A DNA stretch of 64,000 nucleotides, taken from positions 434,001 through 498,000 of the forward strand of contig NZ_JAJNDB010000003.1 of the NCBI RefSeq assembly GCF_021026375.1. The letters are read 5' to 3'. The translations under genes and the position numbers were made by a program. Of the stretch, positions 54,851 to 62,749 are shown one piece after another. Origin of the DNA: Actinomycetospora endophytica. GTDB taxonomy: Bacteria; Actinomycetota; Actinomycetes; Mycobacteriales; Pseudonocardiaceae. How positions within the stretch are numbered: position 1 is the stretch's first letter; each line of letters opens with the position of its first letter. A model generated the notes under the pieces. The model saw nothing but the letters and a program-made list of their open reading frames with translations, was not told where the DNA came from and did no database searches.

Positions 54851-55483
54851 TCAGCGACTCCCGGAGGTGTCGTAGATCCGCGCGGCACCCTGGTGGACGA
54901 CCGCCAGGAGGCCGTCCACCCCGCGCCGGAAGACGGCGGCGGCGTCGTCGACCCCGTCGAGATGCGCCCCGGACATCGCACCGTCGCGCATCATCAGGAA
55001 GTGCTGCGCCGCCTCGCGGGGGTCGGGACGCTCGGCCGAGTCCCCGAAGGCCTCGGCGAACACTTCGGTGATCGTCGCGAGGTACCAGGCGCGGTGCTCG
55101 ACGACGATCCGGTGCACCGGATCCTCGGGGTCGGGGAACTCGGTGGCGGCCTTGAGGAAGGCGCAGCCCCGGAAGCCGGGCGAGGTCAGGTCGTCGGCGA
55201 GCGCCGCCCCGATGGCACGCAGCGCCTCGGCCGGTGAGGAGCCGGCCTCCCGGGCGGTCCCCACCGCATCGCGGGTGAGGGTGTCGACCCCGCGCAGGTA
55301 GGCGAGGACCAGGTCCTCCTTGGACGGGAAGTGCCGGTAGAACGTGGCCCGCGTCGTCGGGACCTCGGCGAGGATCCGCTCGACCCCGACCGCGCGGATG
55401 CCCTCGCGGTAGAACAGCTCGCTCGCCGTCGCCAGCAGCCGCTCGCGCGCCTCGGAGCGCGGCGCCGCGGTCGTCGTCCCCAT
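54851..55483 (-). CDS. TetR-family repressor
   Basis: A 210-residue TetR protein. The N-terminal HTH has ATASELFYREGIRAVGVERI and TRATFYRHFPSKEDLVLAYL, and the C-terminal helical domain begins at about residue 65 and includes SPGFRGCAFLKAATEFPDPE, a pattern of the AcrR-like subgroup. The ATG at 55483 lies 15 bp from a palindromic site that, with a second site nearby, probably binds it. It is divergent from a DUF308 membrane protein, its likely target. Confidence 0.92.
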   Translation of the reverse strand: MGTTTAAPRSEARERLLATASELFYREGIRAVGVERILAEVPTTRATFYRHFPSKEDLVLAYLRGVDTLTRDAVGTAREAGSSPAEALRAIGAALADDLTSPGFRGCAFLKAATEFPDPEDPVHRIVVEHRAWYLATITEVFAEAFGDSAERPDPREAAQHFLMMRDGAMSGAHLDGVDDAAAVFRRGVDGLLAVVHQGAARIYDTSGSR

Positions 55484-55497
55484 GACGCCACGCTAGC

Positions 55498-55516
55498 AGA
55501 AAGAACGATCGGTCTT
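55498..55516. promoter_or_regulatory. Probable TetR operator 1
   Basis: AGAAAGAACGATCGGTCTT, centred on the palindrome CGATCG with AGA...TCT flanks. It lies 15 bp from the TetR start, suiting autorepression. It shares the AGAAAGAACG half with the second site. Confidence 0.65.
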
Positions 55517-55556
55517 GCGTCCCACGCGGCTCGGCTGGCACTGTCACCGGCAGAGC

Positions 55557-55574
55557 AGAGAGAACGGTCTTTCT
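55557..55574. promoter_or_regulatory. Probable TetR operator 2
   Basis: AGAGAGAACGGTCTTTCT, an 18-bp palindrome with two mismatched pairs, sharing AGAACG and GTCTT with operator 1. It lies 37 bp before the DUF308 start. Confidence 0.65.
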
Positions 55575-55611
55575 GCCTCTGCCGAACACCGCCACCGGGA
55601 GGACGTCCGCC

Positions 55612-56148
55612 ATGACCACCGCCACCGCACCGACCACCAGCGCGACCCGAGCGCTCCGCCGGCTGTATCTGGTCCGCTTCGGCTTCGCCGTCGTCTGGGC
55701 CGTCCTGCTGTTCCTGACCGCCTCGACGATCGGGCCACTGAGCGCGGCGCTGCTCGTCCTCTACCCGGTGTTCGACGTCGCTGCCGCCGTCGTCGACGCC
55801 CGGTCGTCGCGGACGTCCACCCGGGCGCTCACGGTGAACATCGCCATCAGCTCCCTCGCCGCGATCGCCCTGATCGTCGTCGTCACGTCCGGCGTCACGG
55901 CGGTCCTGGGCGTCTGGGGAGCGTGGGCGATCGTCGCGGGACTCGTGCAGCTCGTCGTCGCCCTCGGCTGGTGGGGACTGGGAGGTCAGTGGGCGATGAT
56001 CGCCAGCGGGAGCATCTCGGTGCTGGCCGGCGCGTCGTTCCTCGTCATGGCGTCCGGCCCCGCGGCGTCCCTGACCGCTCTCGCCGGCTACGCCCTGCTC
56101 GGCGGCATCTTCTTCCTGGTCTCGGGGCTGCGGATCTCCACCTCCTGA
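55612..56148 (+). CDS. DUF308 (HdeD-like) membrane protein
   Basis: A 178-residue protein with six hydrophobic segments arranged as repeated helix pairs, as in DUF308/HdeD-type proteins; the last is ALAGYALLGGIFFLVSGLRI. GGGAGGAC precedes the ATG at 55612. Divergent from the TetR gene, with shared operators, so it is probably repressed by it. Such proteins are linked to membrane or acid stress; no specific activity is known. Confidence 0.82.
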   Translation: MTTATAPTTSATRALRRLYLVRFGFAVVWAVLLFLTASTIGPLSAALLVLYPVFDVAAAVVDARSSRTSTRALTVNIAISSLAAIALIVVVTSGVTAVLGVWGAWAIVAGLVQLVVALGWWGLGGQWAMIASGSISVLAGASFLVMASGPAASLTALAGYALLGGIFFLVSGLRISTS

Positions 56149-56226
56149 GGCGAGTCCGATGGTCCCGCCATCGACCCGCCTCCTACAGTCAGCGACCGGA
56201 CGATCACTCTGTGCTGAGGGGGAGCC

Positions 56227-56348
56227 ATGACGGCGGCCGCACCGGCCCCGGAGGACGAGCGCGCCGCGAGCTCGAGACCGTCATCGATCGCTGGGCCCGG
56301 CGCATCGCCCACGACGAGCGCCCGATCGAGCTGGTGCCCGCCGACTGA
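56227..56348 (+). pseudogene. Small gene with probable 1-base frameshift
   Basis: A strong GGGGGAG site precedes ATG 56227. The first frame reads MTAAAPAPEDERA and then becomes Ser/Pro-rich nonsense that runs into the convergent gene. A neighbouring frame from about 56268 gives ELETVIDRWARRIAHDER and PIELVPAD and stops at 56348. Joining the two at the GCC-GCG run (about 56264-56270) gives a sensible 40-residue acidic/helical protein. Either a genuine mutation or a sequencing error in a GC run. Confidence 0.5.
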
Positions 56349-56381
56349 CCTTCCCCGGGTCAGTCGGCTGACCGCCCCGGG

Positions 56382-57584
56382 TCAGACGCCGATCCGCCGG
56401 TCCACGGGGTAGTCGGGCAGCTCGATCGCGTCCGACGGCGGGCGGCCGAACCGGTCGAGCAGCCCGCCGAACTTGCCGGAGGCCTGGGCCGCGACGCCGA
56501 ACGCCAGGCGCTGGAGCTTCCGGCCGGGGGCGGTGCGCGGGTTCATCGCCCGGAGCATGCCCGGCCGGACGCTCTGCGCGCGGTCGACGAACGGCCGCAT
56601 CAGCTCCTCGTAGCGGATCAACGCGCGCCGCGGGTCGTCCTGACGATCCAGCTCACCGGCCAGGATGTACGCGCCGGTCAGCGCGAGGCTGGTGCCGGTC
56701 CCGAACGGGCCCGCCGACCACGCGGCGTCGCCGAGCAGCACCGTCCGCCCCCTGCTCCAGCGCGGGAGCTTGGCCTGGGCGATCCCGTCGAAGTACATCG
56801 AGGCGTCGTCGAGCGCGTCGAGCACCCGGGGCGCCTGCCAGCCGACGTCGGCGAACGTGCGCCGCAGGATCATGGCCTGGTCCTCGCGGCTCAGGGCCTC
56901 GAGGCCGCGCACATCGGACAGGAAGATCAGCATCGCGCGCGTGGTCCCGAGGTTGTCGGGCCGCAGGCTGACGCTGCGTGAGCCGAGCGCGTGGTGCCAG
57001 CGCCACCAGCGGTCGTCGTCGGGAAGCCGGGGGATCGTCAGGTACGCCATGTACATGCCGAGCTCGTTCAGCCCGACCTCGGGCACCACGAGCTCACGGG
57101 TCCGCGAGCGGGTCCCCTCGGCCACGACGACGAGGTCGGCGTCCAGGTCCTCCCCGCTCGCCAGCCGGGCGGTGACGTGATCGCCGTGGTCGGTGAGGTC
57201 GGCGATCTGCTCGTCGAACCGGTACTCGGTCGACCCGCGGGTGCGCTCGTACAGGATGCGCGCCATCTCGCCGCGCAGGATCTCCAGCTCGGCGGTCGGG
57301 CCGTCGGTGTCGTTCTCCCCCGCCGGGAACTCCGCGATCGTCGATCCGCGCTCGTCGACGAAGCGCAGCCCGACCTCGGTGGTGTTCGCCGCCCGGATCT
57401 CGTCCTCGATGCCCATGCGGCGGGCGACCTCGCGGCCGGTCCCGCGGATGTCGATGTTCTGCCCCTCGTCACGCAGCTGCGGCGCGCGTTCGACGATGGT
57501 GGTGCGCCAGCCCCGCATGGTGAGCTCGTGGGCCAGGGCAGGACCGGCGATGCTGGCGCCGGAGATCAGGGCATGACGGGTCAC
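56382..57584 (-). CDS. FAD-dependent monooxygenase (PHBH/TetX-like)
   Basis: A 400-residue flavoprotein with the dinucleotide fold start ALISGASIAGPALAHELTMR, the DG-type motif region DADLVVVAEGTRSRTRE, and the FAD ribityl motif VLLGDAAWSAGPFGTGTSLA. It resembles class A aromatic hydroxylases and tetracycline-modifying TetX-type enzymes, using NAD(P)H and O2 on a small aromatic or polyketide. It has no signal peptide. The GTG at 57584 follows GAGGAG. The tail of about 50 residues past the FAD domain is basic/hydrophobic. Substrate unknown. Confidence 0.88.
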   Translation of the reverse strand: MTRHALISGASIAGPALAHELTMRGWRTTIVERAPQLRDEGQNIDIRGTGREVARRMGIEDEIRAANTTEVGLRFVDERGSTIAEFPAGENDTDGPTAELEILRGEMARILYERTRGSTEYRFDEQIADLTDHGDHVTARLASGEDLDADLVVVAEGTRSRTRELVVPEVGLNELGMYMAYLTIPRLPDDDRWWRWHHALGSRSVSLRPDNLGTTRAMLIFLSDVRGLEALSREDQAMILRRTFADVGWQAPRVLDALDDASMYFDGIAQAKLPRWSRGRTVLLGDAAWSAGPFGTGTSLALTGAYILAGELDRQDDPRRALIRYEELMRPFVDRAQSVRPGMLRAMNPRTAPGRKLQRLAFGVAAQASGKFGGLLDRFGRPPSDAIELPDYPVDRRIGV

Positions 57585-57690
57585 GGTGCTCCTCGGGGTG
57601 ACGACTGCTCCCGGGATGCCCTCGCCCCCCGTCGCCGAAGCTTCCCGACGACGGGTGCCGCGTCACGGCCGGTGCCGGGTCCCGGCCCGC

Positions 57691-57963
57691 TCAGGCCGTG
57701 CGGGGCTCCTCGAGCTCGGCCGAGTCCCCGCAGGCGTCGACCAGGGCGTCGAGCGGCAGGTCGAGCTCCCCGGCCAGGGCGGCCACCGTGAAGAACGCCG
57801 GGGTCGGCACCCGTCCGGACTCGATCTTGCGCAGCGTCTCCACCGGCATGCCCACCGCCGACGCGACCGAGGTCATCGACCGCGACCCGCGGGCGTCGCG
57901 CAGCACCTCCCCGAGGCGACGGCCCCGGTCGCGCTCCTGCGGGGTCAACGGCACGCGCACCAT
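57691..57963 (-). CDS. XRE-family helix-turn-helix regulator
   Basis: A 90-residue Xre/Cro-type DNA-binding protein; the HTH is at about residues 15-70, with LGEVLRDARGSRSMTSVASA and GMPVETLRKIESGRVPTPA. The tail is acidic. Start ATG 57963. It is divergent from methionine aminopeptidase, with a perfect inverted repeat in between (57981-57996), probably its operator. Autoregulation and control of map are inferred. Confidence 0.87.
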   Translation of the reverse strand: MVRVPLTPQERDRGRRLGEVLRDARGSRSMTSVASAVGMPVETLRKIESGRVPTPAFFTVAALAGELDLPLDALVDACGDSAELEEPRTA

Positions 57964-57980
57964 GACCGTGATACTAATAC

Positions 57981-57996
57981 CGGGATAGTTATCCCG
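57981..57996. promoter_or_regulatory. Inverted repeat, probable XRE operator
   Basis: CGGGATA-GT-TATCCCG, perfect 7-bp arms with a 2-bp spacer, in the 50-bp gap between the XRE regulator and methionine aminopeptidase. The adjacent ATACTAATAC (57971-57980) is AT-rich and may hold the -10 element. Confidence 0.7.
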
Positions 57997-58013
57997 AGTG
58001 GTGGAGCCGCGAG

Positions 58014-58853
58014 ATGATCGAGATCAAGACCCCCGAGGAGATCGAGCTGATGCGCCACGCCGGCCGGATCACGGCCGACGCCCTGATCGCCGTCCGGGAC
58101 GCGGCCACGGTCGGGACGCGACTCGACGAGCTCGACGAGGTCGCGGCCGGGGTGATCGCCGCGGCGGGCGCCGAGCCACTGTTCCTCCATTACCAGCCGG
58201 GCTCGGCGTCCACGCCCTATCCCGGGGTCTCGTGCATCAGCGTCAACGACGCCGTCGTGCACGGCATCCCCGGCCGCCACGCGCTCGCCGCCGGGGACCT
58301 CGTCTCCGTCGACTGCGGCGCCCGCATCCACGGCTGGAGCGGCGACGCCGCCATCTCCTTCACCGTCGGCGAGCACCCCGACCCCGAGGTCGCCCGCAGC
58401 GACCGGGCGCTGATCGCCACCACCCGGGCTGCGCTCGACGCGGGCATCGCCGCCGCGCGGCCCGGCGCCAAGCTCGGCGACATCGCCCACGCGATCGGTC
58501 GGGTCGCCCGCGACGCCGGCTACGGGCTCATGGAGAACCACGGCGGCCACGGCATCGGGCGCGAGATGCACGAGGCACCGCACGTTCCCAACGAGGGCCG
58601 CCCCGGTCGCGGCGTCCGGCTCCAGCCCGGCCTGGTCCTCGCCCTGGAGCCGATGCTGATCACCGGCGGCACCGACGCCTACGACGAGGACCCCGACGGC
58701 TGGACCCTGCGCACCGCCGACGGGACGCGCGCGGCCCACATCGAGCACACCGTCGCCATCACCGAGCAGGGTCCGGAGGTGCTGACCCTGCCCTCGGCGC
58801 CCGGCTCCGCCGGCCGCGCACCCGCCGTCGCACCCGGCATGGCCCGGGGCTGA
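58014..58853 (+). CDS. map: Methionine aminopeptidase, type I
   Basis: A 279-residue type I methionine aminopeptidase with all five metal ligands: Asp100 (SVDCG), Asp111 (SGDAA), His179 (GGHGIG), Glu212 (ALEPM) and Glu244 (HIEHT), plus the substrate-site His83 (VVHGIP). It removes the initiator Met in the cytosol. It has a short Ala/Pro/Gly-rich tail of about 20 residues. It is not in the usual ribosomal-protein context, so it is probably an additional copy, under control of the divergent XRE regulator. Confidence 0.93.
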   Translation: MIEIKTPEEIELMRHAGRITADALIAVRDAATVGTRLDELDEVAAGVIAAAGAEPLFLHYQPGSASTPYPGVSCISVNDAVVHGIPGRHALAAGDLVSVDCGARIHGWSGDAAISFTVGEHPDPEVARSDRALIATTRAALDAGIAAARPGAKLGDIAHAIGRVARDAGYGLMENHGGHGIGREMHEAPHVPNEGRPGRGVRLQPGLVLALEPMLITGGTDAYDEDPDGWTLRTADGTRAAHIEHTVAITEQGPEVLTLPSAPGSAGRAPAVAPGMARG

Positions 58854-58865
58854 ACGACGGCGCCG

Positions 58866-60035
58866 CTACCCGCCCAGCGGGAGGTGGCGCCGGGAGTGGC
58901 GCAGGATGACCGTCATGCCGAGCAGCGCGATCACGGCGAGCCCGCCGAGCAGGACGGTGTAGCTCGCCACCGCGCTGAGCACGGCGAGGATCGAGGGGAG
59001 CAGGAACCCCGAGTAGGCCAGGGCGTAGTAGACCCCGGTCAGCGTCGGGAGCTCCTCGGGCGGCGCGAGACGCTGCAGCTCCAGCATCCCGGACACCATC
59101 GCGATCCCGTACGCGGCGCCGAGCACGATCGCCGCGACGAGCGCGACGACCGGGGAGCGCACGAGGGCGACCACGACGCTGACGCCGAGACCCACCGCCA
59201 TCATCACCATCCCGACGAGGACCGCGCGGGCACTGGAGAGGTGGTCGAGGCGCTTGGCCAGCGGCTGGATCGCGGCGCCGACGCCGAGGGTCGCGACGGT
59301 GAGCAGGGTCGAGTAGGCCAGGCCCCAGCGGCCGAGGTGGTCGCCCACGAGCTGCGGCATGACGGCGTACGCGATCCCGGCCGAGCCGAAGATCCACGGC
59401 GCCATCGGGGAGACCACCCGGCGGAACCGCGGGTGCCGGAGCCCGAGCCGTCGCGACGCCCGCACCGGGACCGCGTCGGGGTCGCGGGTCTCCGGCAGGA
59501 ACGCGACGGCGCCGAGGACCGCGAGGGCCAGGACGGCGTGCACGCCGTAGGGCAGCACCCCCGGCGCCGGGGCCCACTGCGCCAGCACGCCGGCCACCCC
59601 GGCGCCGAGCCCGAAGCCGAGGGTGAGCCAGAGCGCGGCCCGGCGTGCCCCGGTCGCGTGGGTCTCGCCGGCGCGCACCGACAGCTCGGTGACCCACGTC
59701 GTGCCGACGCTCATCGCCACCGCCACCCCGAGCCCGGTGATCAGCCGACCCGCCGCGATCCAGCCGACGCCGAGTCCGCCGAGCGCGAGCAGCACGCTGG
59801 CGACCAGCGACAACGCGGCGCCCGACGTCATCACCGGACGCCGGCCGAGCCGCTGGGACAGCGGGCCGGCCAGCAGCAGTCCCGGGACGAGGCCGACGAC
59901 GTAGGCCCCGAGCAGGGCGTCGACGGTGACCACCGAGAACCCGGTCTCGCGGTACATCACCAGCAGCGGGGTGAACTGGTTCCCACCCCAGCCGCAGACC
60001 AGGACGCCCGCGGCCGCCACGTGCGCGTGCCTCAT
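58866..60035 (-). CDS. MFS transporter
   Basis: A 389-residue major-facilitator protein with twelve hydrophobic segments. The family loop between helices 2 and 3 is GPLSQRLGRRPVMTSG. The substrate cannot be read from sequence. The start overlaps the stop of the GntR regulator (ATGA, 60032-60035), so the two are coupled and the regulator probably controls the transporter. An efflux or organic-acid uptake role is equally possible. Confidence 0.87.
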   Translation of the reverse strand: MRHAHVAAAGVLVCGWGGNQFTPLLVMYRETGFSVVTVDALLGAYVVGLVPGLLLAGPLSQRLGRRPVMTSGAALSLVASVLLALGGLGVGWIAAGRLITGLGVAVAMSVGTTWVTELSVRAGETHATGARRAALWLTLGFGLGAGVAGVLAQWAPAPGVLPYGVHAVLALAVLGAVAFLPETRDPDAVPVRASRRLGLRHPRFRRVVSPMAPWIFGSAGIAYAVMPQLVGDHLGRWGLAYSTLLTVATLGVGAAIQPLAKRLDHLSSARAVLVGMVMMAVGLGVSVVVALVRSPVVALVAAIVLGAAYGIAMVSGMLELQRLAPPEELPTLTGVYYALAYSGFLLPSILAVLSAVASYTVLLGGLAVIALLGMTVILRHSRRHLPLGG

Positions 60036-60670
60036 CGCCGGTGCGTCCCGTCGAGGTGGGCGCGCAGCGCGTGGGCGAAGCCGGACTCGTCGTGGGCCTC
60101 GATGAGGCCCACGAGCTCCCGGTGCTGGTCGAGGATCACCGGGACCAGGTCGGGCGAGGGACCGAGCGCGTGCACGCTCATCCGGCGCTGCCGGTCGGCG
60201 AGGGTGGCGTAGAAGCGGGTCGTCAGCGCGTTGCGGCCCGCGCCGACGATCGCGCGGTGGAACGCCTCGTCGGCCTGGGCGAAGGCCTCGAGCTGGGCGG
60301 CGTCGGTGTAGCGCTCCTGCTCGGCGATGGCCCCGCGGAGCGTCCCGATCACCTCCGGCAGCCGGTCCGGACGACGCAGCATGCGGCGCACCGCGGCGGT
60401 CTCGACGGCCTCGCGGGCGTCGAGGACGTCCTCGGCCTCGCCCGGCGGCACCGGCGCGACCACCGCCCCGCGCTTGGGGATCAGCACCAGCAGCTCCTCG
60501 GCCTGCAGCCGGAGGAACGCCTCCCGCACCGGGGTGCGGCTGATCCCGAGGCGCTCGGCGATGTCGCCCTCGCTGAACAGGTGCCCGCCCGGGAGATCGC
60601 CGGTGAGCACGAGCTCCTTGGTCATCGCGTACGCGCGGTCAGCGGCGGCTTCGGCGGGCATGATCGTCAC
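60032..60670 (-). CDS. GntR-family (FadR/FCD type) regulator
   Basis: A 212-residue regulator with an N-terminal winged helix (SEGDIAERLGISRTPVREAF) and a C-terminal FCD all-helical ligand domain whose metal-site pattern includes EAFAQADEAFHRAIV and later VILDQHRELVGLIEAHD. It senses an organic acid or similar ligand. Start GTG 60670, or ATG 60661; neither has a strong ribosome site, and initiation may be leaderless from the AT-rich stretch at about 60675-60710. Coupled to the MFS gene. Confidence 0.9.
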   Translation of the reverse strand: MTIMPAEAAADRAYAMTKELVLTGDLPGGHLFSEGDIAERLGISRTPVREAFLRLQAEELLVLIPKRGAVVAPVPPGEAEDVLDAREAVETAAVRRMLRRPDRLPEVIGTLRGAIAEQERYTDAAQLEAFAQADEAFHRAIVGAGRNALTTRFYATLADRQRRMSVHALGPSPDLVPVILDQHRELVGLIEAHDESGFAHALRAHLDGTHRR

Positions 60671-60726
60671 CGTAGCTCATAGCCGCATGCTTGCATCTAT
60701 GCTTTGTGCCACCGGGCACCGCCGGT

Positions 60727-60852
60727 TCACCGGGCGAGCGTCGCGTCCAGGATGACGTCCACGAGGTGATTCGCCCGGGACGCCAGAGCCGGTTGATCGC
60801 CGAGCCACGCCATCGCGCTGATCAGCGCGAACAGGTCGGCCCTGACCAGGGG
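60727..60852 (-). pseudogene. C-terminal fragment of a TetR-type regulator
   Basis: Immediately after the stop of the 210-residue hypothetical, the same frame reads DLFALISAMAWLGDQPALAS and ends NHLVDVILDATLAR. This matches the last helix pair of many TetR repressors. There is no start codon or HTH upstream, so it is a remnant of a lost gene, or the tail of the preceding gene cut by a stop. Confidence 0.55.
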
Positions 60853-61485
60853 TCAGTCCGCGCCCGCCTCCCCCGCCCGCCGGGGAAGGGCCGCGTCCAG
60901 GAAGCCCTCGACCCGCGCCCACGCGACGAGCCGGGCCGCGTTGGCGCGCGGGACCGCGAAGTGCCGCGCGACGGCCGCCGTCGGGGCCTGCCGCTCGCGC
61001 GGCGCGGTGCTCGCCAGCGCCCGCCGGTACACCGTCGCGACCCGGCGCAGCATGTCCGCGTCCACCGCGCTGCGCCGGACCCGCGGCTCGGCGCGCTGCC
61101 GGGCGGGCGCGGTCGCGGGGCGGGTGGCCCCGTCGACCGGTCTCGACGAGGTGATCAGTCGACGGTTCGCCAGACCGAGGTAGTCGTGCACCGGGATGCG
61201 CTGCATCATCGCGGCGTCGATCGGCGGACCGTCCCGGTCGCGACACACCTCGAGCGAGTCGAGCTGCCACGTCGTCGTCGTGGCGGACAGGCTCATCAGC
61301 ACCCGGCAGCGCACCTCCGGGTCGGTGACCGCGACGAGCGCCTCGTCGCGCGGCGGGGCGACGACGGCCGGTTCGCCGGCGCGGCGGGTCCCCCGGGGCC
61401 GCTGCCAGAGAACCTCGAGCGAGACCTCACGACGGCGGGTGGGGACACCGGACCCCGAGGTGTGAGCGCGCTCGCCGCCGTGCAC
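60853..61485 (-). CDS. Hypothetical protein with HTH-like C-terminus (210 aa)
   Basis: A 210-residue soluble protein. The first 120 residues hold a mixed alpha/beta domain (LMSLSATTTTWQLDSLEVCR; MMQRIPVHDYLGLANRRLI). After an Ala/Pro linker, the last 65 residues (MLRRVATVYRRALAS; PTAAVARHFAVPRANAARLV) look like a winged or simple HTH used for DNA binding. This arrangement is seen in several uncharacterised actinomycete regulators. The GTG at 61485 follows GGGAGGGG. Family not named. Confidence 0.65.
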   Translation of the reverse strand: MHGGERAHTSGSGVPTRRREVSLEVLWQRPRGTRRAGEPAVVAPPRDEALVAVTDPEVRCRVLMSLSATTTTWQLDSLEVCRDRDGPPIDAAMMQRIPVHDYLGLANRRLITSSRPVDGATRPATAPARQRAEPRVRRSAVDADMLRRVATVYRRALASTAPRERQAPTAAVARHFAVPRANAARLVAWARVEGFLDAALPRRAGEAGAD

Positions 61486-61587
61486 GACGCCCCCTCCCGA
61501 CTCCCGTCGGACCGTGGCACGGCCCGTCACCCGAGGACACGGAGCCCGGCGCGATCCGGTTCACCCGGATCGCGGGTCGGCGCGGGA

Positions 61588-61953
61588 TCAGCCGCGGAGC
61601 TCGACGTGCTCGATGACGGCCGCGGCGAACGTGAGCGCGGCAGCCGTCGTCTCCGGGGGCAGGCGGGCCTCGTCGGCGGCGTCCGCGCTCACCCGCAGCC
61701 AGGTGATCAGCGGCTCGACCACGCGGGGGCTCAGCCCGGAGATCCATGACGCGGTGCGGGCCCGGGTGTCGGCGACGTGCTCCGTCGTGCCGTCGTCGTA
61801 CCGGGCGATGACCTCGGGACGCGACGCCAGCAGCCCGGCCGTCTCCCACTCCCCGCCCGGGGTGCGGTCCCGGAGCGCCTCGAGCCGATCGGCCGCCGCC
61901 CGCAGCCGGTCACCGGCGTCGAGAGGCTCCCGCCGTGGTGCCGTCGTCGCCAC
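61588..61953 (-). CDS. Hypothetical helical protein (121 aa)
   Basis: A 121-residue soluble protein, mostly helical (DAGDRLRAAADRLEALRDR at the start; PPETTAAALTFAAAVIEHVE at the end), with a WETAGLLASRPEVIARYDDG segment between. No Cys and no membrane helix. The GTG at 61953 follows GGAGGAGG. I recognise no family. It is monocistronic, 55 bp downstream of gatD on the same strand. Confidence 0.65.
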   Translation of the reverse strand: MATTAPRREPLDAGDRLRAAADRLEALRDRTPGGEWETAGLLASRPEVIARYDDGTTEHVADTRARTASWISGLSPRVVEPLITWLRVSADAADEARLPPETTAAALTFAAAVIEHVELRG

Positions 61954-62008
61954 CTCGCCTCCTCCGGTGAATCCGCGGACCGGTGTACCCGCCACAACCG
62001 GATTGTGC

Positions 62009-62749
62009 TCATCCGAGGTACGTGGCGCGGAGCGCGGCCATGTCCGGGAGACGGTCCGGGTCGAGCGGGGGCAGCGGCGCGCCGAGCGCCCGCGCCAGGA
62101 GGTGGTCGGCGAGGGCGGGGTTGCGGGCCAGCACCGGACCGTGCAGGTAGGTGGCGACGATGCCCGGCCCCGTCGCGGCGTCGGCGGTCGGTCGGCTCAC
62201 CGCGCCCTCGACCCTCGTGCCGGGGTGGTTGCCCGGCCCGCGCTCGGTGTGGGCGAACGGGAGCGCGTCGGGGCCGAGCAGGGTCACGCCGCCGTGGTTG
62301 TGGAACCCGGTCACGCGGCCCACGCCGGGCAACGTCGAGACACTCACCGACTCCCCCACCGTGCGACGGGCGCCGGGGGACGAGACGAGGTCCAGCAGCC
62401 CGAGACCGGCGTGCTCGACACCGGCCCGGTCCGTCATGACGCGCCCGAAGATCTGCAGTCCGGCGCACACCGCGAGGCTCACCGCTCGCTCGGCGAGAGC
62501 CGTCCGCAGCCCGTCGTGCCGCGCGAGCCAGTCGGCGGCGACGTACTCCGCGGTGTCCTCGCCGCCGCCGATGACGTACAGGTCGCACCCGGTCGGAGGG
62601 ACGGTGCCCGCGGTGACGTCGACGATCTCGGCCGCGACACCGCGCCAGCGCAGCCGCTGCGCGAGGACGACGGCGTTGCCCGCGTCGGAGTAGGTGCCGA
62701 GCACGTCGGGCAGCAGGACGGCGATCGCTACGGAACCGTGGGCGCGCAC
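62009..62749 (-). CDS. gatD: Lipid II isoglutaminyl synthase, glutaminase subunit GatD
   Basis: A 246-residue class I glutamine amidotransferase of the GatD (CobB/CobQ-like) type. The nucleophile is Cys95 in SLAVCAGLQIFG, the oxyanion region is VIGGGEDTAEYV, and the catalytic His is His203 in ATYLHGPVLARNP. It releases ammonia from glutamine for MurT, which amidates the D-Glu of lipid II. The GTG at 62749 follows GGGAGG and lies 21 bp inside the end of murT, so the two are coupled. Conserved in mycobacteria, corynebacteria and relatives. Confidence 0.95.
   Translation of the reverse strand: MRAHGSVAIAVLLPDVLGTYSDAGNAVVLAQRLRWRGVAAEIVDVTAGTVPPTGCDLYVIGGGEDTAEYVAADWLARHDGLRTALAERAVSLAVCAGLQIFGRVMTDRAGVEHAGLGLLDLVSSPGARRTVGESVSVSTLPGVGRVTGFHNHGGVTLLGPDALPFAHTERGPGNHPGTRVEGAVSRPTADAATGPGIVATYLHGPVLARNPALADHLLARALGAPLPPLDPDRLPDMAALRATYLG

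Noticed and set aside
52662..54875. 737-residue plus-strand reading
   Set aside because: Antisense to the GT39 glycosyltransferase, which has membrane helices and family motifs.
60677..61270. 197-residue minus-strand frame
   Set aside because: Out-of-frame shadow of the 210-residue hypothetical and the TetR fragment.
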